From Acidimicrobiales bacterium (GTDB lineage Bacteria; Actinomycetota; Acidimicrobiia; Acidimicrobiales; RAAP-2): a stretch of 58,405 nt of DNA. The position numbers and the translations under genes were made by a program. The stretch is from NCBI GenBank assembly GCA_017883135.1, contig JADGOE010000013.1, positions 1 through 58,405 of the forward strand, read 5' to 3'. The notes under the pieces are model-generated. The model was not told the origin of the DNA. It searched no databases and saw only the letters and a program-made list of their open reading frames with translations. This document shows positions 17,247-24,922 of this stretch, piece by piece; the first letter of the stretch is position 1; each line of letters opens with the position of its first letter.

Positions 17247-19169
17247 GTGCATGTGGGACGGAAGTGGGCACGCCCGAACAGAGCCGGTCTCCGGCGTGGA
17301 GTGAGAGCAGCGGCGATGTCGTCAGCGGTGGTGCTCGCCTCCGCCATCGCGGTGGTGTCGCTCTCCTCGCCGGCATCGGCGTACTCCTCGTCCTCGGTGT
17401 CCCTGACCGGCCACGGCCACGGCCACGGCCACGGGATGGGCCAATGGGGCGCTCTCGGCTATGCACTTGCCCAGACGAGCTACCAGTCGATCGTCGGTCA
17501 CTACTACGGCGGGTCCACGCTGACCGGGCTGACCGCCGGGCAGGAAGCCACCCAGGTGAAGGTCGCACTGACCGAGAACAACGGGAACTCGGTGATCGTG
17601 ACGTCGGGAGCCCCGTTCGCCATCACCGGGACCTCGATCAGCGCGTCCGCGGGTCAAGCCGTGTTGATGAGCCCGACGGGATCGGGTCGGTGGGACCTGT
17701 CGGTCGGTCCGGGTTGTGGAGGGCCGTGGCCGAACCCGCCCACGCTCACCGGTGTGAGCAGCCCCACCGCCGCCCCGGCCGCCAACCCCGGGCTCGGGGA
17801 CCCGAACACCGCGACCAAGGCGCTCCAGCTGTGCCAGGGCGGCGGCAACCTCACCGTGCGGGGTTCGATCGAGGGCACCTACGCATCCACCGGAGCGGCA
17901 CGCACGGTCAACATCGTTCCACTCGAGCAGTACGTGTCGGGCGTGGTCCCCGACGAATCGTCTGCAGGCTGGGGGACCTTGGGGACAGCCGGTCCTCAGG
18001 GCCAGCCCTGGGGCTTCCAGGAACTTGAGGCCCAGGCGGTGGCGGCCCGGTCGTACGTCATGGCCGGGATCGGGTCCTACGGTGGCTACGCCGACATCTG
18101 CGACCTCTCCTGCCAGGCCTACCGAGGAACGCTCAACGAGAGCCCGGTCAGCGACCTGGCGGTGACCGACACCCTCGGGATGGTGATGGAGTCCGGGGGA
18201 GTGGTCGAAGCCACCCAGTACTCGGCCTCGACCGGCGGGTACACCGCTCCGGGAGCATTCCCCGCGGTGCCCGACACCGGCGATTCGATCTGCATCCCCG
18301 GGGCGTGCAATCCCAACCACACCTGGACTGCGTCGATCGCCGTCTCGACGGTTCAGTCCACCTGGCCGCAGCTGGGCACGCTCGAGGCGATCAACGTGAC
18401 CGGAAGGAACGGATACGGGGAGTGGGGCGGAAGGGTGGTGACGATGACCCTGGTCGGGTCCGGGCAGGACGTGTCACTGAGCGGGGACGCCTTTGCGGGC
18501 GCCCTGGGCCTGAACTCGGACTGGTTCACCGTGACCAACTCACTCGACAGCCCGGCAGTGGGGATGGCGGCCACCCCCGACGGCAAGGGTTACTGGGCGG
18601 TGGCCAGCAAAGGCTCGGTTGCCGGCTTCGGCGACGCGTCGTTCCACGGATCGGCCGACAGCCTGTCGCTGCCCCGGCCCATCGTCGGTGTCAGCGCCAC
18701 TCCCGACGGCAAGGGCTACTGGCTGGTGGCCAGTGACGGCGGGATCTTCAGTTTCGGCAGCGCAGAGTTCTTCGGGTCCACCGGTGCGATGAGGTTGAAC
18801 CAGCCGGTGGTGGGGATGGCAGCCACACCCGACGGCAAGGGCTACTGGCTGGTGGCCAGTGACGGCGGCGTCTTCTCCTTCGGGGACGCCACGTTCCACG
18901 GATCGATGGGTGGACAACCCTTGAACAAGCCGGTCGTGGGAATGGCGGCGGCGTCCCAGGGCAGTGGGTACTGGCTGGTGGCCAGCGACGGCGGTGTCTT
19001 CTCCTTCGGTGGCGCCGTATTCCATGGATCGACCGGGTCGCTGTCCCTTGCACAGCCGATGGTGGGGATGGCCGGTACCGCGGACAGCAGGGGGTACTGG
19101 ATGGTGGCCGCCGACGGTGGGATCTTCAGCTTCGGCGATGCCGGCTTCTACGGCTCAGCGGTCGGTTAG
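17247..19169 (+). CDS. Secreted SpoIID/LytB-domain protein with five C-terminal 42-residue repeats
   Basis: About 640 residues from GTG 17247 (GTG 17253 is the alternative); the frame opens earlier at 17217, but the -10 box argues against that. A signal peptide (MSSAVVLASAIAVVSLSS core, cut near SPASAY) is followed by the glycine/histidine motif GHGHGHGHGMGQWGALGYA that marks actinobacterial SpoIID/LytB proteins. The SpoIID core is at about 215-330 (VNIVPLEQYVSGVVPDE, EAQAVAARSYVMA, Y-ASTGGYT). SpoIID-type proteins act on denuded peptidoglycan glycan strands as lytic transglycosylases. The C-terminus has five 42-residue repeats like those of the preceding gene, so both may bind the same envelope ligand. 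Confidence 0.85.
   Translation: MHVGRKWARPNRAGLRRGVRAAAMSSAVVLASAIAVVSLSSPASAYSSSSVSLTGHGHGHGHGMGQWGALGYALAQTSYQSIVGHYYGGSTLTGLTAGQEATQVKVALTENNGNSVIVTSGAPFAITGTSISASAGQAVLMSPTGSGRWDLSVGPGCGGPWPNPPTLTGVSSPTAAPAANPGLGDPNTATKALQLCQGGGNLTVRGSIEGTYASTGAARTVNIVPLEQYVSGVVPDESSAGWGTLGTAGPQGQPWGFQELEAQAVAARSYVMAGIGSYGGYADICDLSCQAYRGTLNESPVSDLAVTDTLGMVMESGGVVEATQYSASTGGYTAPGAFPAVPDTGDSICIPGACNPNHTWTASIAVSTVQSTWPQLGTLEAINVTGRNGYGEWGGRVVTMTLVGSGQDVSLSGDAFAGALGLNSDWFTVTNSLDSPAVGMAATPDGKGYWAVASKGSVAGFGDASFHGSADSLSLPRPIVGVSATPDGKGYWLVASDGGIFSFGSAEFFGSTGAMRLNQPVVGMAATPDGKGYWLVASDGGVFSFGDATFHGSMGGQPLNKPVVGMAAASQGSGYWLVASDGGVFSFGGAVFHGSTGSLSLAQPMVGMAGTADSRGYWMVAADGGIFSFGDAGFYGSAVG
18552..19166 (+). repeat. 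Five tandem 126-base repeats in the SpoIID-like gene
   Basis: Five 42-residue units follow the SpoIID domain, each with GYW-VASDGGIFSFGDA-F-GS. The first unit is the most divergent (GYWAVASKGSVAGFGDASF) and the last is cut short by the stop codon. They match the units of the upstream gene, indicating duplication or domain shuffling between neighbours. Confidence 0.85.
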
Positions 19170-19184
19170 CGCCCCCGAGGGGCG
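19170..19184 (+). terminator. Hairpin directly after the SpoIID-like gene
   Basis: CGCCCC-CGA-GGGGCG forms a six-base-pair GC stem with a three-base loop immediately after the TAG at 19167-19169. There is no T-tract, so if it terminates transcription it is not a textbook intrinsic terminator. Confidence 0.45.
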
Positions 19185-19220
19185 TCGGGACGGTCACCAC
19201 CTCGGGCAGGTGTCCGGCCG

Positions 19221-19226
19221 TAGTGT
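19221..19226 (+). promoter_or_regulatory. -10 box TAGTGT
   Basis: TAGTGT lies nine bases before the ATG at 19236 of the large membrane protein, with no ribosome-binding site between them; leaderless-type promoter. Confidence 0.45.
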
Positions 19227-19235
19227 TCGAACTCG

Positions 19236-21812
19236 ATGCCTCACCATGCCGACGGCGACGATGCAGCGCAGGACACCATGGACCGGGTAGCCGGAGGGCC
19301 GGGCCCGGTGGAGGCCCCGCGACCCGATGCCCATACCGGGCACCACCGACTGGCGCGGTGGCAGAGCGGCCGCTCCTGGCGGGCCACCTTCTTTGCTCCG
19401 GTCGGCGACGGACAGACCCGTCGACGGGGGTCCGATGCCATCCGACTGGGCCTGGCGGTGCTGGTGGTCCTGCTGTGCTGGCTCTTCACCCGGGCAAACT
19501 CCAACGCCGAGCACTCCATCGCCTCGGTGCTCTCCTCACCGCCGAACGGCCTTCGTTGGTTGGTCACCGCCGTCTGGTGGGCCGGACCGGTGGGTCTCAT
19601 CGTGGCCATCTCCGTCCTCGCCTTGTTGTCGGGACGGCGGTCGGTGATCCGCGACGCCGGACTGTCCGGACTTGGCGCCTGGCTCCTGTGCATCGTCTCG
19701 TCGGCGGTCTTCGGCGGCACCGGCGGACGTCCACCGAGCTCGTCGCTCCACCACTTCGACCTGTCGTTTCCAGTGGCGCGGGTGGCGGCGACCGTCGGCG
19801 TGGTGACCGCAGCCCTTCCCTACTTCAGCCGCTGGATGCAGCTGACCATCGAGACGGCCATCGGACTGTTGGCCGTGGCCACCGTGGCGCACGGCTCGGG
19901 ACTACCGGTGGCCGTGCTCGCGAGCTTGGCCGTCGGGTGGGGGGTGACTGCCCTGGTCCACCTCGTCTTCGGTTCGCCGCTGGGCCTTCCGTCGATCGAG
20001 GAGGTGGCGCTGCTCCTGAGCGACCTGAAGATCGCCGCCACCGATGTCGTGGCCAACGCCCGCCAAGAGTGGGGGGTGGGCCGATTTGCCGGTCGGGTCG
20101 ATGGAAGGGAGATCGACGTGTCGGTGTACGGCCGCGATGCCTCTGACGCTCAACTGCTGGCCAAGACGGTCCGGTTCCTCTTCTATCGCGATTCGGGGCC
20201 GACCCTGGCCCTCACCAGACGACAGGAAGTCGAGCACCAGGCGTACCTGACGCTGATGGCCGAACGGGCCGGGGCCAGGGTGCCGGTGGTGTTGGCGGCC
20301 GGCCCGGCCGGGCCGGCCCGCGATGCACTGCTGGTTACCCGCCCGCCCGAGGGTCCACTGCTGTCCAGCTTCCCCCCCGTACGTGCTGACGCCCGGGCCG
20401 GTTGCCTCCGGTGGGGACCAGGCTCGAGCCGATCCCGCACCTTCGTTCCACGAGGACGTGCTCGAGGACGTGTTCCGCCAGGTGATGGCCCTCCGTGAGG
20501 CAGGGATCGCACATGGTTCCTTGTCCACCGAGACCATCGTCGTCGGAGCGGACGGCTCCACCGGGATCGTCGATTTTCGAGCCGCCTCCACTGTGGCCAA
20601 CCGCGACCAGCTCAGCAGTGACCTGGCTGCCGCCCTGGCCGCCCTTTCGGTGGCGGCGGGACCGGAGCGCACGGTCGCTGCCGCGGCCCGCACCGTGCCG
20701 ACCGAGGCCCTGGTCGAGTCGCTTCCGTTCCTGCAACGTGCAGCGCTGGACCCCGTGGCGGCCAAGACGTTGCGCGGCAAGAAGGCCATCCTCAACGAAC
20801 TGCGGGAACTGGGAGCTGCCGCCGCCGGCGTGGAGGTGCCCAAGCTCATCGAGCCTCGTCGCATCAGTTGGGTCAATCTGGCCCTGGTGGCGGGCACCCT
20901 CATCGGCGGGTGGGCTCTCATCGGTGTGCTGGTCCATGTGACCCAGTCGTGGAGCACCATCACCGGCGCCAAGTGGGGCTGGGTGGCGCTGGTCTTCGTG
21001 CTGGCCCAGGCGGCCTACCCGGCCATCGCCGTCACCACCGTGGGCTCGGTGACCAGTCCGCTCCCCTATGGCAGGACGGTCGCCCTCGAGCTGTCGGACA
21101 CCTTCGTCGGGTTGGCCGGTGGATCGATGGCCGTGCTGGCCACGAGGGTCCGCTTCTTCCAGCAGGAGGGGTACGACGCCACGACGGCGGTGACTTCCGG
21201 CGTACTGGTGAGCACGGCCAGTTGGATCGTCAAAGGCGGTCTCTTCCTCATCGCGCTGCCACTTGCGATCGGCAGCCTCAACTTCACGTCGTCGCCCACC
21301 ACCAGCAGCGGCAGCGGGAGCTCGCACCTGGTCTGGCTCATCGTGATCGCCGTTGTGGTGGTCGGCATCGCCCTCGGCCTGGTCTTCGCCGTCCCCCGGT
21401 GGCGCCGCCTGGCTGCCGAAAAGCTGCGCCCCAAGGCCTCGGAGGTATGGGCGCACCTCAAGGTGCTTGCCGTCCACCCCCGCAACCTGGTCGAGATCTT
21501 CGGCGGAAACATCGCCGCCCAGCTCTTCGTGGCCATGGCCCTCGGGGCCTCGTTGCACGCGTTCGGCGACCGTCTCGACCTGTCCGTGCTGATCGTGGGC
21601 TCACGCTGGGATCGATGCTCGGCGGCATCTCGCCGGTGCCGGGAGGGATGGGGGTGGTCGAGGCCGGCATGATCCTGGGGCTGACCGCGGCCGGTATCGG
21701 CGAGTCCGACGCGGTCGCCGCCGTCTTCGTCCAACGACTGTTCACCGCCTACCTTCCCCCGATCTGGGGCTGGTTCGTGCTGGTGTGGATGCGCAAGAAG
21801 GAGTACCTCTGA
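19236..21812 (+). pseudogene. Large membrane protein with degenerate kinase domain and LPG-synthase/flippase domain, two frameshifts
   Basis: Conceptually about 858 residues in three pieces: 19236 to about 20378 in one frame, about 20379-21600 one frame on, then back to the first frame to 21812. The N-terminal part has several membrane helices (about 70-225). Next comes a kinase-like region: GRFAGRVDGREIDVSVYG as a poor glycine loop, a possible AK lysine, EHQAYLTLMAE as helix C, then HGSLSTETIVV where HRDLK--N is expected and IVDFRAA where DFG is expected. The catalytic Asp is missing, so it looks like a pseudokinase. The C-terminal domain is an LPG-synthase-like/flippase membrane domain (GGSMAVLATRVRFFQQEG, GGISPVPGGMGVVEAGM). 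The first shift sits in a run of seven C (20372-20378), and the second is a missing base at 21598-21602. Recent mutation or sequencing error fits best. Confidence 0.75.
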
Positions 21813-21827
21813 GCCACGGCCGGGGGA

Positions 21828-22499
21828 TCATCGCCGGTGAGCGCCCGGCCGGGTCCGCTCGAGCCCGGGGAAGGTGCGGAGGCGGCCGATCGGACCAAGA
21901 CGCCCCACGTTGACCCCGATGTCGGCCGCCTCCAACATCCGAAGATCACCGCGGCTGTTCCCGTAGGCCCACACCTTCCCCGGATCCGTGCCGGATCCGT
22001 CGATCCACTGTCGCAGGCGGCGGAGCTTCTCCTCGCCACGGCAGTTGGCCCCTTCGTACCGACCGGTCATCCTGCCATCGGCACCCACCTCCAGCCGGGT
22101 CGCGATGACCGCGTCGGCGGCGAGCCGGTCTCCGGCGACGGCGACGTAGGCCTCGGGCGACGCCGACACGATGACCACCGTGTCGCCGCGGCCCCGGTGC
22201 CAGTCCAGCCGGTCGCGCACATCGGCCCGGAGGTTGCCGGCCAGGTGCTCCTCGGCGAACGCGGTCGCAACCCGCTGGAGGCGCTCGGCATCGACGCCGG
22301 CCAGGACCCGCTCGAACAGGAGCTGCTTGGTCGCATCGGCGGCGGTGCCGCCGACCAGGGCCGCGTGGGCCAGGCGGGGGGCAAGGGCCAAGGTGGCAGA
22401 CAGCACGGATCGGCGGCCGGCAACGGCAGCGAGGAAGTCGAAGACGCTGCCGCCGTTGGTCAGGGTGCCGTCGAAGTCGAACGCAGCCACATCAGGCAT
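21828..22499 (-). CDS. HAD-IB family phosphatase (SerB-like)
   Basis: 223 residues. HAD motif I is FDFDGTLT at residues 7-14, motif II is VVIVSASPE, and motif III/IV are a late lysine (GEEKLRRL) with YGNSRGDLRML. The helical cap between motifs I and II is of the C1 type seen in subfamily IB, which includes phosphoserine phosphatase and lipid-phosphate phosphatases. It starts 14 bases after the crotonase gene on the same strand, with a CGGAG-like ribosome-binding site, so the two form an operon. The substrate is not determined; the C-terminal tail after GVNVG is variable and basic. Confidence 0.88.
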   Translation of the reverse strand: MPDVAAFDFDGTLTNGGSVFDFLAAVAGRRSVLSATLALAPRLAHAALVGGTAADATKQLLFERVLAGVDAERLQRVATAFAEEHLAGNLRADVRDRLDWHRGRGDTVVIVSASPEAYVAVAGDRLAADAVIATRLEVGADGRMTGRYEGANCRGEEKLRRLRQWIDGSGTDPGKVWAYGNSRGDLRMLEAADIGVNVGRLGPIGRLRTFPGLERTRPGAHRR

Positions 22500-22513
22500 C
22501 GGTGGTGCTCCGC

Positions 22514-23299
22514 TCAGCCGATGGCCGGGTCGATGGTCGACCCGCTGCGGCCGGCACCGGCCGCAAACCTGGTGGCGCCGGCCGCAGCCTCGGACGAGGC
22601 CAGGCTGTCGAGGCCGAAGCGGGTCTCGGCCTGCATGGCAGCCGAGGTGGAGAGCCCCCACTGGGCCATGACCGAACGCCGGTCGTTGCGCAGACAGGTC
22701 TGGGGGAGTGCGGCCAGCTGCTGGCCCCACTCGACGGCCGCCGCCCTGGTCGTTCCGGCAGGCACCACCCGGTTGACCAGCCCGACGGCCAGGGCCTCGT
22801 CGGCGTCGACCTCGCGTCCGCTAAGGATCAGGTCGAGTGCGCGGCCGTGGCCGATCAACCGGGGGAGCCGAACCGTGCCCCCGTCGATCAGCGGTACGCC
22901 GAAGCGCCGGCAGAACACACCGAAGGTGGCCTCGGACGACGCCACCCGCAGATCGCACCAGATGGCCAGTTCCAGGCCACCGGCCACGGCGTATCCCTCG
23001 ACGGCGGCGATGACCGGTTTGGACAGCTGCATTCGGGTCGGTCCCATCGGCCCCGGGCCGTCCTCGGTCAGCCGGCGGTACTCGCCGCCAGCCAGGGCCT
23101 TGAGGTCGGCACCTGCGCAGAAGGTGTCCCCGCTGCCGGTCAACACCGCCACCGACGACGACGCGTCGGCGTCGAACCGGGTGAACGCCCCGTACAGCGC
23201 GGCAGCGGTGGCCGGGTCGACCGCATTGCGCCTTTCGGGTCGATCGATGGTCACCACGGTGACCGGCCCGTCCTTGTCCACCCGCACTGCTGAGCTCAT
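22514..23299 (-). CDS. Enoyl-CoA hydratase/isomerase family protein (crotonase)
   Basis: 261 residues, the normal crotonase length. The oxyanion-hole motifs are FCAGADLKAL and AVEGYAVAGGLELAIWCDLRVA. The catalytic loop reads VPLIDGGTVRLPRLIG, a subtype in which the second glutamate of classical enoyl-CoA hydratases is not obvious, so hydratase activity is not certain. The ATG at 23299 was chosen because it matches the family N-terminus (AVRVDKDGPVTVVTIDRPERRNA). It is the first gene of a two-gene minus-strand unit with the HAD phosphatase and diverges from the peroxiredoxin gene. Confidence 0.87.
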   Translation of the reverse strand: MSSAVRVDKDGPVTVVTIDRPERRNAVDPATAAALYGAFTRFDADASSSVAVLTGSGDTFCAGADLKALAGGEYRRLTEDGPGPMGPTRMQLSKPVIAAVEGYAVAGGLELAIWCDLRVASSEATFGVFCRRFGVPLIDGGTVRLPRLIGHGRALDLILSGREVDADEALAVGLVNRVVPAGTTRAAAVEWGQQLAALPQTCLRNDRRSVMAQWGLSTSAAMQAETRFGLDSLASSEAAAGATRFAAGAGRSGSTIDPAIG

Positions 23300-23397
23300 T
23301 CCTTCAGCATGGTGGATTTGCGAGACGGAGGCCAGACGCCCGGTGGTCGTCGCATGCAGGCCCCCGCGACCCGCGACCGAAACTCGACCAACTGGGT

Positions 23398-23425
23398 CGA
23401 CAATTGCCGCGACGCCGTCTATCCT
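23398..23425 (+). promoter_or_regulatory. Possible peroxiredoxin promoter
   Basis: TCGACA (23398-23403) and TATCCT (23420-23425) are separated by 16 bases in the gap before the peroxiredoxin gene. This would give a 5' leader of about 70 bases. The rest of the gap shows nothing else recognisable. Confidence 0.35.
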
Positions 23426-23504
23426 GATCGGGCAACGAGGCCGCGGCCATCGCCGGGTCACGAATGCGACATCGACTGACAGCACACCGACAAAGGAGCA
23501 ACGC

Positions 23505-24140
23505 ATGGCAATCCGTCTGGGCGACACCGCCCCCGACTTCACTGCGGAGACCACCGAAGGCACGATCAACTTCCACGAGTACCTCGGGGACAGTTGGGGC
23601 GTGCTGTTCTCCCATCCCAAGGACTTCACCCCGGTGTGCACCACCGAGCTGGGCGCCTTCTCCAAGGCCAGGCCCGAGTTCGACAAGCGGAACACCAAGC
23701 TGATCGGCCTCTCCGTCGACGACGTCACCTCCCACGCGAAGTGGGCCGGAGACATCGAGGAGACCCAGGGGCAGGCTCTCAACTTCCCGCTCATCGGTGA
23801 CGAGGACCGAAAGGTTGCCGATCTGTACGACATGATCCACCCGAACGCCGACAACACCCTCACCGTGCGGTCGGTGTTCATCATCGGCCCCGACAAGTTG
23901 GTCAAGCTCACCTTGACCTATCCGGCTTCCACCGGCCGCAACGTGGACGAGGTCCTGCGCGTCCTCGACTCGTTGCAACTCACCGCCGACTACAAGGTGG
24001 CCACACCGGTCAATTGGAAGGAAGGCGAGGACGTGATCATCGTGCCCGCACTGTCCGACGAGGAGGCGACGGAGCGGTTCCCCAGGGGGTTCAAGGCGCT
24101 GAAGCCCTACCTGCGGGTCACTCCCCAGCCCAACAGGTAG
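23505..24140 (+). CDS. 1-Cys peroxiredoxin (Prx6-type)
   Basis: 211 residues. The peroxidatic site is Thr42-Pro-Val-Cys45 in HPKDFTPVCTTELG, and the conserved arginine lies in TVRSVFIIGPD. The extended C-terminal domain (residues about 150-211, with VATPVNWKEGEDVIIVP) and overall length fit the Prx6/1-Cys subfamily rather than the shorter 2-Cys enzymes. It reduces hydrogen peroxide and organic or lipid hydroperoxides in the cytoplasm. The ATG at 23505 has AAAGGAG seven bases upstream. It is monocistronic, with a strong inverted repeat 30 bases after the stop. Confidence 0.95.
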   Translation: MAIRLGDTAPDFTAETTEGTINFHEYLGDSWGVLFSHPKDFTPVCTTELGAFSKARPEFDKRNTKLIGLSVDDVTSHAKWAGDIEETQGQALNFPLIGDEDRKVADLYDMIHPNADNTLTVRSVFIIGPDKLVKLTLTYPASTGRNVDEVLRVLDSLQLTADYKVATPVNWKEGEDVIIVPALSDEEATERFPRGFKALKPYLRVTPQPNR

Positions 24141-24169
24141 TCCATCCACCTGCGTTCGGCGCAGTCCAC

Positions 24170-24212
24170 GGAACGATCGGATCCGGCCCCACCGGCCAGA
24201 TCCGATCGTTCC
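24170..24212 (+). terminator. Large inverted repeat after the peroxiredoxin gene
   Basis: GGAACGATCGGATC (24170-24183) and GATCCGATCGTTCC (24199-24212) are perfect 14-base complements around a 15-base loop in which GGCC (24185-24188) can pair with GGCC (24194-24197). No T-tract follows. It is placed as a terminator for the peroxiredoxin gene, although as DNA it could also be a protein-binding palindrome. Confidence 0.65.
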
Positions 24213-24333
24213 TGCGGCCCCGGGGACTGTGGTGGCCCCGACGGCTTGTGGCCGCATCGCCGACCTCGGGCACGGTAGCCGGTCCCGTCGAGGCCATTCC
24301 GCCCGAATGAGGACCTGCGACCTGCGATCCTGC

Positions 24334-24339
24334 TAGCAT
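24334..24339 (+). promoter_or_regulatory. -10 box TAGCAT of rpsO
   Basis: TAGCAT lies 61 bases before the rpsO ATG, leaving a 5' leader of roughly 55 bases. S15 often represses its own translation through such a leader, but no pseudoknot could be assigned by eye. Confidence 0.4.
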
Positions 24340-24400
24340 CGTTGGGCTGGCGTGTTCCGTCCGTCGGCCGTCACGAAGATTCCAGAGGTCGATTCCCCAC

Positions 24401-24658
24401 ATGCCAGACAAGCAGGCCACCATCTCCGAGTACCGTCTCCATGAGACGGATACCGGGTCACCCGAGGTGCAGATCGCCATCCTGAGCGAGCGCATCGTCC
24501 ACCTGACCGAGCATCTCAAAGTGCACAAGGGCGACCATCACACCCGGCGCGGCCTCCTGAAACTGATCGGCCGCCGCCGCCGCCTCCTGGACTATGTCCG
24601 GAACAACGATGTCGAGCGTTACCGCGAGATCATCGGTCGCCTCGGCCTCCGCCGCTAG
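24401..24658 (+). CDS. rpsO: 30S ribosomal protein S15
   Basis: 85 residues, slightly shorter than the usual 89. It has the universal S15 pattern: [22 protein letters not shown] for helices 1-2, the 16S-contact segment [24 protein letters not shown], and the C-terminal [14 protein letters not shown]15 is an early binder of the 16S central domain. The next gene is pnp, the classic rpsO-pnp pair, but here the two are separated by a hairpin and 264 bases, so pnp may also have its own expression signals. Confidence 0.98.
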   Translation: MPDKQATISEYRLHETDTGSPEVQIAILSERIVHLTEHLKVHKGDHHTRRGLLKLIGRRRRLLDYVRNNDVERYREIIGRLGLRR

Positions 24659-24673
24659 GCGGCACCCTTCGCT

Positions 24674-24695
24674 CCGCCCGGCTTCGGCCGGGCGG
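24674..24695 (+). terminator. rpsO terminator-like hairpin with TTCG tetraloop
   Basis: CCGCCCGGC-TTCG-GCCGGGCGG is a perfect nine-base-pair stem closed by a TTCG tetraloop, 15 bases after the rpsO stop. It has no clear T-tract (TCGCAATT follows). It may terminate rpsO transcription or act as a processing and stability element between rpsO and pnp. Confidence 0.65.
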
Positions 24696-24890
24696 TCGCA
24701 ATTCCTCCATCGACCCCCGGTCGATGGACCGCAGGTCGGCGCAGTGCCGGCCCGCAGCAGCAGCGGGCGACCACACCGGTGGCCGACCGTGGAAACACCA
24801 CACAGATTGGGCTCCCATCGAGGTCAGTCACCAGTTGCCGATCACCCGGTCCCGATGATGCGGATGGAGTGCTCGACAACTGGGAACTGG

Positions 24891-24907
24891 CTCGGGGAGT
24901 CCCCGAG
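24891..24907 (+). promoter_or_regulatory. Hairpin just upstream of the pnp ribosome-binding site
   Basis: CTCGGGG-AGT-CCCCGAG is a perfect seven-base-pair stem with a three-base loop that ends six bases before AAGGAG (24913-24918) and sixteen bases before the pnp ATG. In enterobacteria pnp is autoregulated through a cleaved 5' stem. A comparable role here is only suggested by position. Confidence 0.4.
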
Positions 24908-24922
24908 CAACCAAGGAGCGTC

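Noticed and set aside
20372-21602. Programmed ribosomal frameshifting in the large membrane protein gene
   Set aside because: It would need one +1 and one -1 event in the same gene with no slippery heptamer at the second site; mutation or sequencing error is simpler.
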